Assembly (NCBI GenBank): GCA_016748015.1
Contig: JAAOMT010000029.1
Span: 112,896-176,895 of the forward strand
DNA from: Geosiphon pyriformis
Taxonomy: Eukaryota; Glomeromycota; Glomeromycetes; Archaeosporales; Geosiphonaceae
DNA length: 64,000 bases
Direction of reading: 5' to 3'
Shown: positions 40,701-52,559 of the stretch, piece after piece
How positions within the stretch are numbered: the stretch's first letter is position 1
Layout of the letters: each line of letters starts with the position of its first letter
Made by a program: the position numbers and the translations under genes
The notes under the pieces: generated by a model
What the model was told of the DNA's origin: nothing
The model's input: only the letters and a program-made list of their open reading frames with translations
Database searches by the model: none

Positions 40701-42505
40701 AATTTCTGGGCAGCAATGTTTGTTGTGTTGGCTGGTGTTGCTTTAGTTGCCAATTTCTTGCAAATGGGATTATTCTCAATAAGGTAAACTTCTTTTGATT
40801 TCAACAAATTAAGATTATCCTATCTTAATTGCCAATAATTTTATTTATTTAACTAAGTGGTGAACGGTTGACAAAACGTGTACGTGCTCTAACCTTCGAA
40901 GCAATAATCAGACAAGAAATCGCCTTTTTTGATGAAGAAAAAAATAGTACGGGAGCGCTGACTTCAAAACTTGCAACTGATGCATCAAAGGTTGAAGGTT
41001 TAACGGGAGGGTAAGATTTTCAGACAATATATTTTTATATTTAGATAATTTAAATACAAAAACTAAAAAGATTATACTCAATTTAGCATAATGGGATCGA
41101 TTATCTCATTATTCAGCAACACTGTCACTGGATTGGTGAGTATAAACGTTCATCGGGGGAACTTGTATTATTTTTACAATACTGAGCCTTTTCTTTTTAA
41201 AATAAAAAGGTAATTGCTTTCGTAATTGGTTGGAAATTAGCAGCAGTCGTCTTAGCATCATCTCCGGCAATCGTAGCCTCTGGCCTTTTGCAAATGAAGG
41301 CTTTGGCCGGTTATGGTGCATCGACGCGCAAAGCCTATGAACAATCCGGAGGAATTGTACAACAATCCGTTTCCAATATGCGCACAATTTCCGCTTTAAC
41401 TCGTGAAGGAACATTCAAAAGAATGTACGAAGAATCACTGGAAAAACCACACAAAATGACCCTCAAAGGAAGTATTTACTCTTCAATTGGCTTTGGACTC
41501 TCTCAAGGACTTCTTTTTTTTGTTTGGACACTAGCGTTTTGGTACGGAAGTCGCTTACTCGGGAACCAGGAATACACATTGGAGCAAATGTTGCGTGTGC
41601 TATTCGCTATCATTTTCACTGCCATGTCTTTGGGTCAACTGAGTGCTTTCGCTCCCAACACAGCAAAGGCAAAAATATCAGCTATCTCCATATTTGAAAT
41701 TCTTGATCGTAGATCTAAGATTGACACGACTGAAAACGAAGGAAAAGAACGTCCAACGCCAGTCACAGGGGAGGTCAGTATTTCCTTAGCAAAATTCAAC
41801 TACCCTGCCCGTCCCGAAACGAAAATTCTTCGGGGTCTAGACATGAGAGTAAAAAGTGGGAAAACTGTTGCTTTGGTTGGTGGTTCTGGTTCTGGAAAGT
41901 CGACAGTAGTATCATTATTACTCCGGTATTACGATGTTTTATCGGGATCGGTTAAAGCTGAAGGAGTAGATGTAAGAGATTGGAATTTGGAATATCTTCG
42001 TTCAAATATGGCTATCGTAGGTCAAGAACCTGTGTTATTTGATTTGACAATTGGTGAAAATATTGCATATGGCAAGGAGGGGTGTACACAAAAGGAAATC
42101 GAAGCAGCAGCAAAGGATGCAAATATTCACAATTTTATTTCGAGCCTACCACTTGGTTATAACACACCTGTCGGGGAAAAGGGTACACAGCTTAGTGGTG
42201 GACAAAAACAACGTGTCGCTATTGCTCGTGCACTTATTCGAAATCCCAAACTTTTACTTCTTGACGAGGCAACATCAGCTCTTGACTCGGAATCCGAAAA
42301 AGTCGTACAAAACGCATTGGATCTTGCTGCAAAAGGCCGAACAACTGTTACAATCGCCCATCGGCTCTCCACTATTCAAAACGCAGACCTTATTCTAGTG
42401 GTGAAAAAGGGAAAAGTGATCGAGCAAGGGAAACATTTAGATTTAATTCAACAACATGGCTTGTATTATGAATTAGTTAATAAGCAGACATTGACTCATC
42501 AATAA
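37745..42505 (+). CDS. ABCB-type full ABC transporter (MDR/P-glycoprotein class)
   Basis: Eleven exons, 37745-38299, 38373-38568, 38643-38744, 38829-38935, 39024-39207, 39300-39906, 39979-40602, 40676-40783, 40858-41010, 41087-41135 and 41210-42505, give 1326 residues in frame, the usual length for a TM-NBD-TM-NBD exporter. A charged cytosolic leader of about 85 residues precedes membrane domain 1. NBD1 has Walker A GSSGSGKST (about 469-477), LSGGQKQR, Walker B ILLLDEATSALD and the H-loop VVVAHRLS. An acidic linker ('DAHDDNDSDDEESISSQ') leads to membrane domain 2 and NBD2: GGSGSGKST (about 1119), LSGGQKQR, LLLLDEATSALD and VTIAHRLS. All ATPase motifs are intact. It should export lipophilic compounds or peptides across the plasma or vacuolar membrane; the substrate is not readable from sequence. 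The 72-nt intron at 39907-39978 has no stop in frame. Confidence 0.93.
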
Positions 42506-43874
42506 TTCGAACGCTATTTGATATCAGATAGGATAGTAGTAACTATAATAGAATAATTTATAATTATAATCTCCACTTTTTAGAAAAATATCTTGTGCAT
42601 CATAATTTTGAATGTTTCAAAATCGAATCTCTAACCTCATATATTATAGTTTGATAAGTAAAGGTTTTAACTTCAGACCAATAATATACCTTCTCCGTTT
42701 TTATTTCTCAAAGAGAATAGAATTTTGAAAATCCTGTCATAACCGTTCATAAAGAAATTAATTGCCAATCAAAAGGGCGTGCATACGAGTATCAGCTATT
42801 AATAAAACTTATTTTGAAACTAATTTTGAAATTACCAAAGAGAACTTTCTATAAATATCGTAGATGTAAGGCTCTGATAGGACCGCTTTTTTAGCTATTG
42901 ATTTGATTATAGAGAAAATGAAAGAAATGAATTCCCTAAAATTGTGAATGAAGAATTTCGCGTGATAATTAGTTTTGTGTAACTTACATAATCTTGAAGA
43001 AAATTTTAGTCATAAAATTTTTTTATCCATGGTATTCTATCTTTAATGTTTGCGTTTTAACTAAAAGCAAATAAATTTCAAATTTGATTTGGAAGATTGA
43101 GAAATTGCAAATTGAGAAAATTTCTAACCAATATTTGGTCAAGTGTTTCTTAGTGATTAAATAGAAAACAACCAGACACCTTAAGAATAGATAAAAATAC
43201 TTTTAATAATGCAAATGATTTATGAGATTCAAGGTGACTATTAAGCAGGGATCATACTTCAGACTTCTATAAACTATCAGCGATATGGGAATAGTTGTAG
43301 AACAACATGAAGTGGAAGAATCTATAATTGGAAGCAAAGTGCAGATTACTTGGTGACAGTATCCCCCATTGAAAATGATGAATATAAACGCCACAAAATG
43401 TGGCTGTACAAGGATGATACTTTTATTTGAGAAATTTCGTCCCATTGACTAAATTTTTGAGGAGTTCTTATGTAAAATTCTTTTATTATTCTTGTTTCAA
43501 TGCTAAAATGATCATTATGGTTAAAATTACTCCCAATTGTTTCATGCATGTGTATTCCCAAAATGTGGGACAGGTTTGTCGAAAATTCTTTGGATAATGA
43601 CGAGAATGATAAAATCTAAATTAGGTAATTTTTTCAGAAATATTTATAATGGTTTGGGATCTATGTTGAAATGTTCTCTCTCTTTTGAACCTAAAGACAA
43701 TTCAAAAATTAACACTGGTCTTTGCTATTTTGCAATCGTTGAAGCTTCGAGCATTATATATATAAAGGTACAGGTTTTTGCTTAAAAAGTTCAGAAATGG
43801 GTCAAAAATTTAAAGGTTTCTTTCATTTTTTTGGCTAAAGAGCCTCATAATTGTTAGGGTGTTTCATTTACACG
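42506..43874. other. Intergenic, nothing recognised
   Basis: AT-rich DNA between the ABC transporter and a two-TM protein gene on the same strand. Short open frames on both strands (around 43203-43785) lack motifs, signal peptides or splice continuity. Confidence 0.45.
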
Positions 43875-44815
43875 ATGCAATCTCAACCCAAAATATTACT
43901 TCCCATAATAAATGGAAAAATTAGTACGGAAGAAACTCCTGAAGAGCTACTTGACTATGTAAGTTAATAATGATTTTTTGGTGGTTGAAAACACAAATTA
44001 AAATTTAAAAATTTTTCAATTTCAATCCTCAGGTGACACATGAAGAATATAATGAACGTATTCAAGCGTTCAATAAACTTAAATCAATGCATCGTCAACG
44101 TTCATGTTTAATATGCTTCGGTCCTTATATTTGCACGCTTATAAGCATAGCTATCATAGTTTCTTTAGTTTTTCTTTATAAAAATACACCTCATCCTTCG
44201 CTAGCGGGATCTGAAAAATTGGCAGATTGGGCAATGTTTGGTGCTATTACCCTAATTGGGTTGGTTAGCTTTATTTGGGCATTGACTTGGAAATTGGTCA
44301 TAAGAAACAAAGTAAGAATATAATATATGAGTATAAAATTTTTTTTTATTAAACTATCATTACTAAAGGAAATGAAATTTTCAATTTTCAAAGGCACGAA
44401 ATCAAATTCATGATTTGATTAAAAATTTCAATAAAGAAGACATAAACACAATTGGAATTGAATGGATATATGAACCTTTGGGCAGGAAGGTGATAGAAGG
44501 TGAAAAGGTAACTTCATCAGAATAAAGGAGTTTAATTGCTTTCTTTTGCTTTTAAATGAGAAAAATTTAACCTTAAATTCTGTTATTTTCATATCCCAAC
44601 AGTCAACTATATCGAGTTACACTCAATACTATTCAAAACCACAAGAATTTCTTGTAATCAAGCTGTTTAATAATGATTTTAGAGGTTCCACGAATGATTT
44701 GTTATCTTACTCGCAACTACAAGGTTCTTTTTCAACAATCGTGCTTATCCCAGATGAAGAAGAAGAAAAAAATAAATCTCTTGATTCTATTAAAAGTGCT
44801 GAAATTAAAGGGTGA
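43875..44815 (+). CDS. Two-transmembrane protein, unknown
   Basis: Four exons, 43875-43958, 44033-44311, 44394-44507 and 44603-44815, all phase 0, give 229 residues. The ATG at 43875 begins MQSQPKILLPIINGK. After about 60 polar residues come two hydrophobic segments close together, 'PYICTLISIAIIVSLVFLY' (about residues 58-76) and 'WAMFGAITLIGLVSFIWAL' (about 94-112), forming a likely hairpin. Both ends would then face the same side, probably the cytosol. The C-terminal domain of about 110 residues ('DINTIGIEWIYEPLGRK', 'KPQEFLVIKLFNND') ends in an acidic tail. I do not recognise the family; a membrane anchor with a cytosolic domain is all that can be said. Confidence 0.75.
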
Positions 44816-47197
44816 AATAGACCCTTAATGTTCTCATTGGGTGTAATGAGAAATGAAAATAGCCTCATGCTTGCATTTGAGAGAAGCGTATTTTTTGTTT
44901 TAACATATCATTATTTGGGAAATCATTTTTTAGAACTTGTCCTATTAAATTAAAATATTTACCTCAGACTGATACTAAATTTAGAAATTCAATATTTATT
45001 TTTATTTTTGTATATCTAAAAGTCTTTAAAGTCCCGAAAAACTATATTAGGAACAATTAAAAAATCTGTAAAATACCAGGTTGTGATGTAGATATACCTT
45101 AAAGTTTAGCGTAAGAAACAAGTAAATTATTATTTTATAATCAGTTTTAATTTGGGTGAATAAGCTATTAAAATGTGACAGAATTCCTAATTCAATTTGT
45201 TGACATTTAGATTCCCATAATATTGGCACCAGTATTTAATGCTTTGAGACCTAACTTCTTTTGGGCAATATTCTTGCTTAACCCAAACTTAGGGAATTAA
45301 GTTCTTTACCTGAAACTTCAGTCGTTCGAATAGATGAGAAGTGATTTATTCCCACATAACATGTAAAAATGAAAAAGGACGAATTATATAAGTTGTTCAA
45401 TTTTGAAAGGGCATTTTGAAGCATACAAGCATAAAATGTTTAAACATACTTTTTTGATATTTTGAACTAAACCCTGTTCACGTTTAAATTTCATAATTCT
45501 TCAAAGTATATTTAATTTCACCTTTCATCCTAACTGTTCGCTTTCGTTTTATAAATAGTTTATTTAATTAAAAGACTAAATTTCAATAGTTTCTGTGAAA
45601 ACGATTATCTTTGAAAATTTTCATGACTTTGAAATGAGCCAAAATTAAGAAAATCCTTATCAAAATTAAATTATTATTTTTGCATGATAATTCTGAGTCT
45701 ATATATTTCCATCTCAAACATTTAGAAATATCTGTCTTGGGACAAATAAATTATCTAGATTTCATCTTAATTGAAAATTTTTTTTAGAACCATTTCCAAT
45801 AGCTTTTATATTTTGATTACAAACAAAAAATCATCAGATAATTTTCTCTAGAAATGACTTTTTTTCATAGTACCCAAGACTTTGGTCAAAACATTACGAG
45901 TTTCGTGCTAAAAAGAGATCTTTCATTTATAATTATCAAATTGCATTAATCGCCGATAACATGAACGGATTGTCCCGTTCAGCATGGCTTAAAAGTAATA
46001 TTGTTTTGGTAACACTTAATGCTTGGCATTTTATATAAGTTATATCATTTAATATTGAGGAAAGAAAAAAGATTTATAAGCTAAAAGATTTGCATCGAAA
46101 ATTTCTTTCAAATATAATTGATTTTTAAATTTATGAGGTTGTATTTACAAATTCTTATAAGAATTTCAAGGAATCAAAAGTTAGAATTATAGAATGATTA
46201 AGAATATCCGTTACTTCCAAAGCATTTAGATTTATAGTTTCAAGATTGAAAAAGGCTTTTCTCATAATCTGATCATGTACTCATTAAATTTAATCAAGAA
46301 AAGTCATTAATGGAGATGAGATTTGGTGAACTTTTCAATCGTGTTTGAATAAAGTTGTAAGCGTTGGAATCGACAATATGTTTAACAGCTATATTGTTTC
46401 CTGGAATTTTTCTTTACCTATCAAATTACGCATATTAAAAGTCCAAGTATGGAGCTTGTCTTTATTAGTTAATCACAATAAATTAAAGGAGCAGTTATGC
46501 TTTTATACTTTTATGCTACTTTAATAGTCTAAATTAAAAGGTCCTTTTATTTATGCTTTTGACTCAAGTTTTGTATAATTCCTTTCCACAGAGATAAATC
46601 GTTCTCCTAGATCGAAATCAAGAACACGTTGAGATCAAACTTGTGGGGGTTTCTAAAATGTCTAATACAAAAAGCATTTGCGATTGATTCTAAGGAAATT
46701 TGTAGTCCAAGGTTTGTATCAACTAGGATCAAGTTTCTTGGTTTTTTGTTTCTGTTGAAATTAAAATTCACTAATCTGCTGCGAAACTTGGGGCTCTCAT
46801 CGATAAACGATTTTCAGAATCCAAAGAAATTCAATAGATCCGATCCCGATGCACGGACGAAAAGTTTCAATGGGAGGAATCCTAATTTTTGCAAAATTTA
46901 AGTTACACATCAATTTTTTCACATCGATCGTTTGACAGATCAATGTTCCAGCTAAATAAATGACCATCGCTCGATATGAAGACAAAAGATACGCAACCAT
47001 TGGAATCGGTCAAATTCCAAATAGACTAAAGTCTACTGAAATATTCCCGAAAAGATTGCTCAAATTAAAATATCCAGTTTTTGATATAGGAATGGTTTAT
47101 TTCTAATGTATATTTAATGTATTAGGTACAAAATAAATAAATTACTTGATAAATATTAAATAGTAAATTTTCAAGCCCAGAATCATTTGTAAGAACC
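44816..47197. other. Intergenic, no supported gene
   Basis: About 2.4 kb. The part at about 46560-47000 is less AT-rich and has short open frames on both strands (46629-46901 plus, 46797-47000 minus) but no recognisable protein. I looked here for the missing downstream domains of the white-collar-like gene (second PAS, zinc finger) and did not see them. Confidence 0.45.
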
Positions 47198-48629
47198 TTA
47201 TATACATCTTGCAAAACCAACGAAGTAAGCGATCTCATCACTGTCCCAAGTTATTGGGATAATAGTTACAAAATTTCTGAATGGCTATTGAAAATCGAAA
47301 AGAAGTTTTATTCAGTTGAATAGTATTATGAGGATACTAGAGAGATTTCAAGTAATGTCTTTTTCAAAAAAATTTACCTGACCACCTTTTCTGTAATTTA
47401 TAAAGTCAACTTGAACTTCTCTATAAGACACTGTTTTTTCTTTAAGTTTGATCACAGCATTGGCATCTGTATACTCTCTAACGGAACCTTGAACAACGTG
47501 ACCATCAGGTGATTGAAGAAATCGGCAATTACGACCTATAATTTCTGCACTTGGATATCCTGTCAAGGTTTCAAATGTGGTACTAGCGTATACAACGGGG
47601 AAATCATATTTTCGAGCATCCACTTTTAGATTATCAAAAGAAATATTAGGAAAGAGGAATTTAATATTTTTTTATGATCTCGAATTCTCGGATATTCAGG
47701 AAAACTCACCAACAACAAATGAACAACTCAGGTCAACTGGGCCCAGATCAATTTCAGGATTTGGTCTTTAAAAATTAAAAGAATAAAATTGGTTTTCCTT
47801 CAAATAGAATGTAAAAAAGAAAATTTTTGAGCATCATGTGTTTACCTCATTGCAACTCGGGCCTATATTTTACAAGTAATGATCACGTTAGATATTCTCC
47901 CCTTCATCTTAAATCCCATACATATTTTGGAAAATTCCTTACCAAAACACCAATCATATCAAATCCTGTAGTGGAATACAAAATTCCCAGACCAGGAATC
48001 CCTATATTTAAAATCGATGCTGAGCGAAAAGTTTTTACAAAAAAAAGGAATTTCAAAGATCTTAAAGGTCAAGAAAAATAATCATACCAGGGGGTCCTGC
48101 GGGATATGGAGGAAGATTAGGCCTACGCAGAGACCTTTTTGGTGATCCAGTTCTATCTTGAAATTTTCTTGGATTTTGAGATATGTGACTTTCTCTGGAC
48201 CCTGTCGTGCTTAAATGGAGGTTTGAAGCAACAGGTGAAGGCAACGGGGCAAATTTATTGTTGTTGGTCATCGTTTCCATATATGGTTGTGGTTCGTATT
48301 GGATGCGCGAATGCGCTATAGAATGGGAATTAAAAGAATCTGGTGTGCGGCTACTGTTGAGAATCGTATTTGGTAAACGAGAAATTCTTTAACTCTAATC
48401 TCGGTTTTTTCAGATACACTGAGCCAAACCATCCTAAGAAAACTTACCGCCAACTTCGATTATAATAAGATGGTTGTGAATAGGAATTTCTATTTTGCCG
48501 AAAGTTTGGAGAGGATAATGAAGGAGGAGGAACGGTAAATGTGAAAGGATAATTTGCAGGGACTGTATGCCAAGTTTCATTATCCTCTCGCTGTGATTGT
48601 GACATTACATTGACAAAATTTTCATCCAT
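47198..48629 (-). CDS. White-collar-1-like LOV photoreceptor, short form
   Basis: Seven exons on the minus strand: 48629-48448, 48386-48088, 48001-47943, 47862-47846, 47765-47710, 47622-47378 and 47284-47198, giving 314 residues in frame. The LOV domain binds flavin and senses blue light through a cysteine adduct; the motif GRNCRFLQSPDG holds that cysteine (about residue 237). WC-1 hallmarks precede it: 'GIPGLGILYSTTGFDMIGVL' and 'PNPEIDLGPVDLSCSFVV'. The longer loop typical of WC-1 ('GHVVQGSVREYTDANAVIKL') is present. A Ser/Pro-rich leader of about 165 residues comes first. The frame stops at 'IAYFVGFARCI', just where WC-1 continues as VGFQVDLVEQ; the second PAS domain and GATA zinc finger are not seen downstream. 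It is either a genuine LOV-only (Vivid-like) protein, a truncated paralogue, or a gene with a missed noncanonical intron. Exon 4 is only 17 nt. Confidence 0.82.
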
Positions 48630-51334
48630 TTTCGATGGATTTTGTTGAAAGTAAAGTACAATATTGAGCCTAAATTTCAGAAAAAATGAGATTTTATCGT
48701 AATGAAAATTTCTGAACGATATAAAATTCTTGATTTTACCTTTCGATTCGAGATGTTACTGTATGAAGTTAAATCAAACGAATTTTGTAAATAACAGTGA
48801 TAGAAAGAAAATTATTGAAAGAGAAGTAATGAACAAAAGAATATCGATTCAAATGTTTTTTGTTTATGGAATTTCAGTTTTATTTATAAGAATTATTATC
48901 GATCTATCTAGACATGGTTTGTGCCACAGAATTAGGAATCGGGAAATATATAATATGTGTGTCGTGTGATTACTTGACTTGAAATGAAATAGAACATCAA
49001 GATCATGAATCAAAAAAAAATTACAAAATTTTATACACACTCGGCCGGTTGTGATTTTATAAAGAATTTTTAGGAATTCATTAATTTTTTGAAATTCTCA
49101 GAGACTTGCTAATTTAGCGATAGAATTACAATATAAAAGGTTTTAAGAGCAATAGCAAAGTAAAAAAGGTCTGCAGTGTTACCCTTGATAACGGCACGAA
49201 AAATCTCGGTTTCGGAGAAGATAAAGGTGTAAATAAATTCTAAACTGGTTTTCGTAATCATCATGCTAATAAGTTATCTCCATCGAAAAAGTAGACTTTG
49301 AAATATATCTAGTAAGGCAATTAATTAGCATTTAATTCTAGGGAATTAGATTTGAATTCGGATTCAATTTCAGACACAAAATTGGCCCGTGATACTGTGT
49401 CAAGTCGGCCATTCGTGATCGAATTAACTTGCACAAAATTACATGTATTGTGCTTGCTTACAAAATATCATAATTTGATCAGTAATCTCAATTTTTAATT
49501 GAATCATAAATGGCTTGTGCATATAATATAAGATGTTCAACCGATAATATAACTTTCGAAAATTCCACGAGGTAAAAATCCAGCAGGAAGAAACGTGAAT
49601 TTTATTATTACCTTCAAGTTTCGGAAAATTTTTTTTATTAAACTAAAAATAATATCCCTCATTTGTCACCATCAATCGAATTTATCCATCTAATTAATAA
49701 TTTTTACAAAAGCAAAACTCCAATTAAGAATGCTCACAATTGTAATATACATTGTAAAAATAAAAAAGGTTTAAAATTAAGGGTGAAAAGAGTGAAAATT
49801 AATATACAGTGATGACGTTTGAATAAGGAATAGTTTCATTCGTAATATTATTGGTCCGATTTTTATAATTTCGAAGAATTTAAGATTGCCAAAAAAGCCA
49901 TTAATTGAAAAAATTTTCAATTTTAGTTATGAATCGAGTTCATTGTAAATAAAAGTGAAGATGTAAGCTTATCTGAAAATATAACTTTGAGAGAGCAAGA
50001 ATCATTTATCGATAAAATTTTTCAAGTTGTTAAATCAGCTGCCTTATGAAATTCAGCATTGCTGAAACCGCTTGTAAATCTATAAGTCTGCACTTGATAT
50101 TCATTATAATATTATGTGAACAAGGCTATTATTGCTGTCCCATAATATCTATTTGAATAATTATATTTTTCAAACGATCACATCTTCAAGATCAGGTGTA
50201 TATCAGACTTTATTCAGCTTTCAAAGAAGTATTCAATATCGGCTACTTAGTGTACTTAAAACTGAAATATTTGTGATAAGAATTTTAAAGGTGTCCCTAA
50301 AAGTAATTAAGTCCACAAAGTTCAACCAAAAAATCATTTGTTCCTAGAAATTAATTTTTATAAAATAAAGCAGAATGGATTGATTTAATAATTAACAAGG
50401 AATATTAATCATCATCAGCTAGAATTACAAGTTTTCATTTATTTCAATGATAACATTTTTCAAAATAAATAAATAAACCATTAAACAAAAATTACTTTGT
50501 AAAAATTTTAATTATTAATTGAATAAAAATGTATAAGCTTTTAAACAGGAAAAAATGTATATGCATAAAATTCCTAGTCAAAATTGTTTTATTCACACAA
50601 AAATTAGCTATTGCATAAATTTTCAAATTTTTTGGCGAATTTTGGATTATTTGCCAATTAATAATAAAGATATAAAATTGAATACAAAAATCAAACATAA
50701 ATAATTCAATTCAAAAGTAATTTGGAATTTTAATAAAATTTTAATTTAAAGTATCATGTTTTATATAAAAATTATCTAGCATTAAGAGCAAAAAGAAAAA
50801 GAAAGTTCATAATTATATATAAATTTGTGAAATTTATAATATAAAAATAATTAAAATTTTTTAATTAACATATATTTATTTAAGGGTACTTAGTAAGTAA
50901 TTAAATTAAATTTAATAAAGTAAAAAAGGAATTTTTCATAAAATAATTTAAATTTTGGTGATTGTTAATTAAATTTTTAAATTATTTTTAATTTTATTTG
51001 GTTTTTTGACTACTTAAAGAATTTTCAGAAATATTAATGATAAAAACAAAACAAAACAAAACAAAACAAAACTAAAAGGAATAATTTGTTTTTATTCGGT
51101 TAGTTGCTAACTCTCATACTAATTATTAATACATAACAGATTCATAAAAAAATTTTAATTCAAAATAAAATGGATAGGCTAAGGTATGCTTTAAATTTAA
51201 ATGATGATAATCAAATACTCAAGTAAAAAGTTCTAATAGAAACCAATTAAAGAAAACTTATCATTACACTTAAACATAACTATTTTTAACATAAAGTCAC
51301 GAATCGATTCCAATTTGAACGAGAATTTTAGGCT
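48630..51334. other. Intergenic, AT-rich
   Basis: Upstream of the white-collar-like gene and downstream of the methyltransferase. No gene seen. AT content rises strongly from about 50400 to 51300. An (AAAAC)n run lies near 51045-51073. Confidence 0.45.
51045..51073. repeat. (AAAAC)n pentanucleotide tract
   Basis: About five to six tandem AAAAC units within AT-rich DNA. Confidence 0.85.
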
Positions 51335-52559
51335 TCAACCTTTTTGTGCCAAAAACGAGTGATAATAAGCGCAACATTCTAACTTATCGTCATCCATTTC
51401 TTTAGCTGATTTTTTGACAAGAGTTTCAAATTGCTCAACATCCATATCTAAAGTATCACCAATCGTTTCGTACTCAGTATGCATGAACTCAAGAAGGCTT
51501 TCTTCGCAAAATTGCCCTACTAATCCTCCCCATTTTCCAATTGGTATCTTTAAGACTTGGCGAGTAATTTTATGAAATTGGTTCGTGTTTTTAAGAATCG
51601 TCTCAATTTCGTCGATGATTTTATAATCAATATTTGAGGCTTTCAACCACTCTAAGACTATGAAAAATTTGTGCCAAATTTACATTTATTGATCAGCAAT
51701 AGACTACAATCAGTATATATTTTTTGCTTACATTTGTTGTTGAATTCCCTAAAGGCACTTCCAGCTTGATGTCCAATGGTATATGGTTCCATCAACTAAA
51801 AAAAGCAAAAAAGTTGGAAACTGAAATACAAAGTTTGTTTTAAAAAATTTATAGATTCAAATACCTCAATCCAGCCTCCAGGCTTGACTAATCTGATTAG
51901 CTCATTAATAACCAGATCTTCCCAATCATTTTTTTCTAGGCCAAGAACCATATGTCTCATATGAATATAATCAAACTCCCCATCCTTCAAATTTAAGATA
52001 TGAATTTTAAATCGCCTTCCTTAATATCCCAATTTTTACTCTACAAATTTACCTTAAACGGAAGACCAGTGAGAATATTAGCGGCCAAGAATTTTACATT
52101 TTCTGGCATAACGCTCTCAGGAAAATTTGGAACTATGTCGATTCCAAAGAACTTTGAATTGGGATAATCTGTAGCCATCTCGCAGACCCAAGCACCTGGA
52201 CCGCATCCAATATCTAAACATTTTGCTCCTTCAACAAGCTTGTCTTTAATATCAGCAAAAAAGTTTTGTTGGAAAGCAAATTTTAACATGTAATGATGAT
52301 AAATCATGCGATCAAGCTCTCGGCTATCCAAAGGGAGTACCTAAGATTAAAATGACAAAACCCGGAAAATTGGCTTTCATGAATAAACCCATTGATCCGT
52401 TAGCTATTTCATTTAAAATTATTGGCTTACATATTTAGCATTCTTAACATTGTGATATCTTCTTCCATGGATTACACGAAAGAGTTCACGAGCAGTTGAA
52501 TCAATATTTGGTTCGTATAAAAGTTCATGAAGTTCGTCAAAGTTGACATTTTCTTCCAT
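51335..52559 (-). CDS. SAM-dependent methyltransferase (class I, fungal LaeA/TAM-like)
   Basis: Five exons on the minus strand, 52559-52431, 52340-52053, 51984-51865, 51795-51732 and 51657-51335, give 307 residues in frame. The Rossmann-fold motif I, LDIGCGPGAW, is at about residues 85-94; motif II includes 'SKFFGIDIVPNFP'; 'DGEFDYIHMRHMVLGL' and 'LIRLVKPGGWIE' complete the SAM-binding core. The layout (short N-terminal region with 'HGRRYHNVKN', core, C-terminal helical cap with 'EPYTIGHQAG') is that of fungal LaeA/TAM-type methyltransferases, whose substrates are mostly unknown. The last acceptor is CATAG (51659-51658), not the nearby TTAG, because the latter creates a stop. No signal peptide; likely cytosolic or nuclear. 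A TATA-like element lies about 115 nt upstream. Confidence 0.88.

Noticed and set aside
46560-47000. Less AT-rich patch with overlapping short frames on both strands
   Set aside because: Checked as possible missing exons of the white-collar-like gene; no PAS or zinc-finger wording in any frame.
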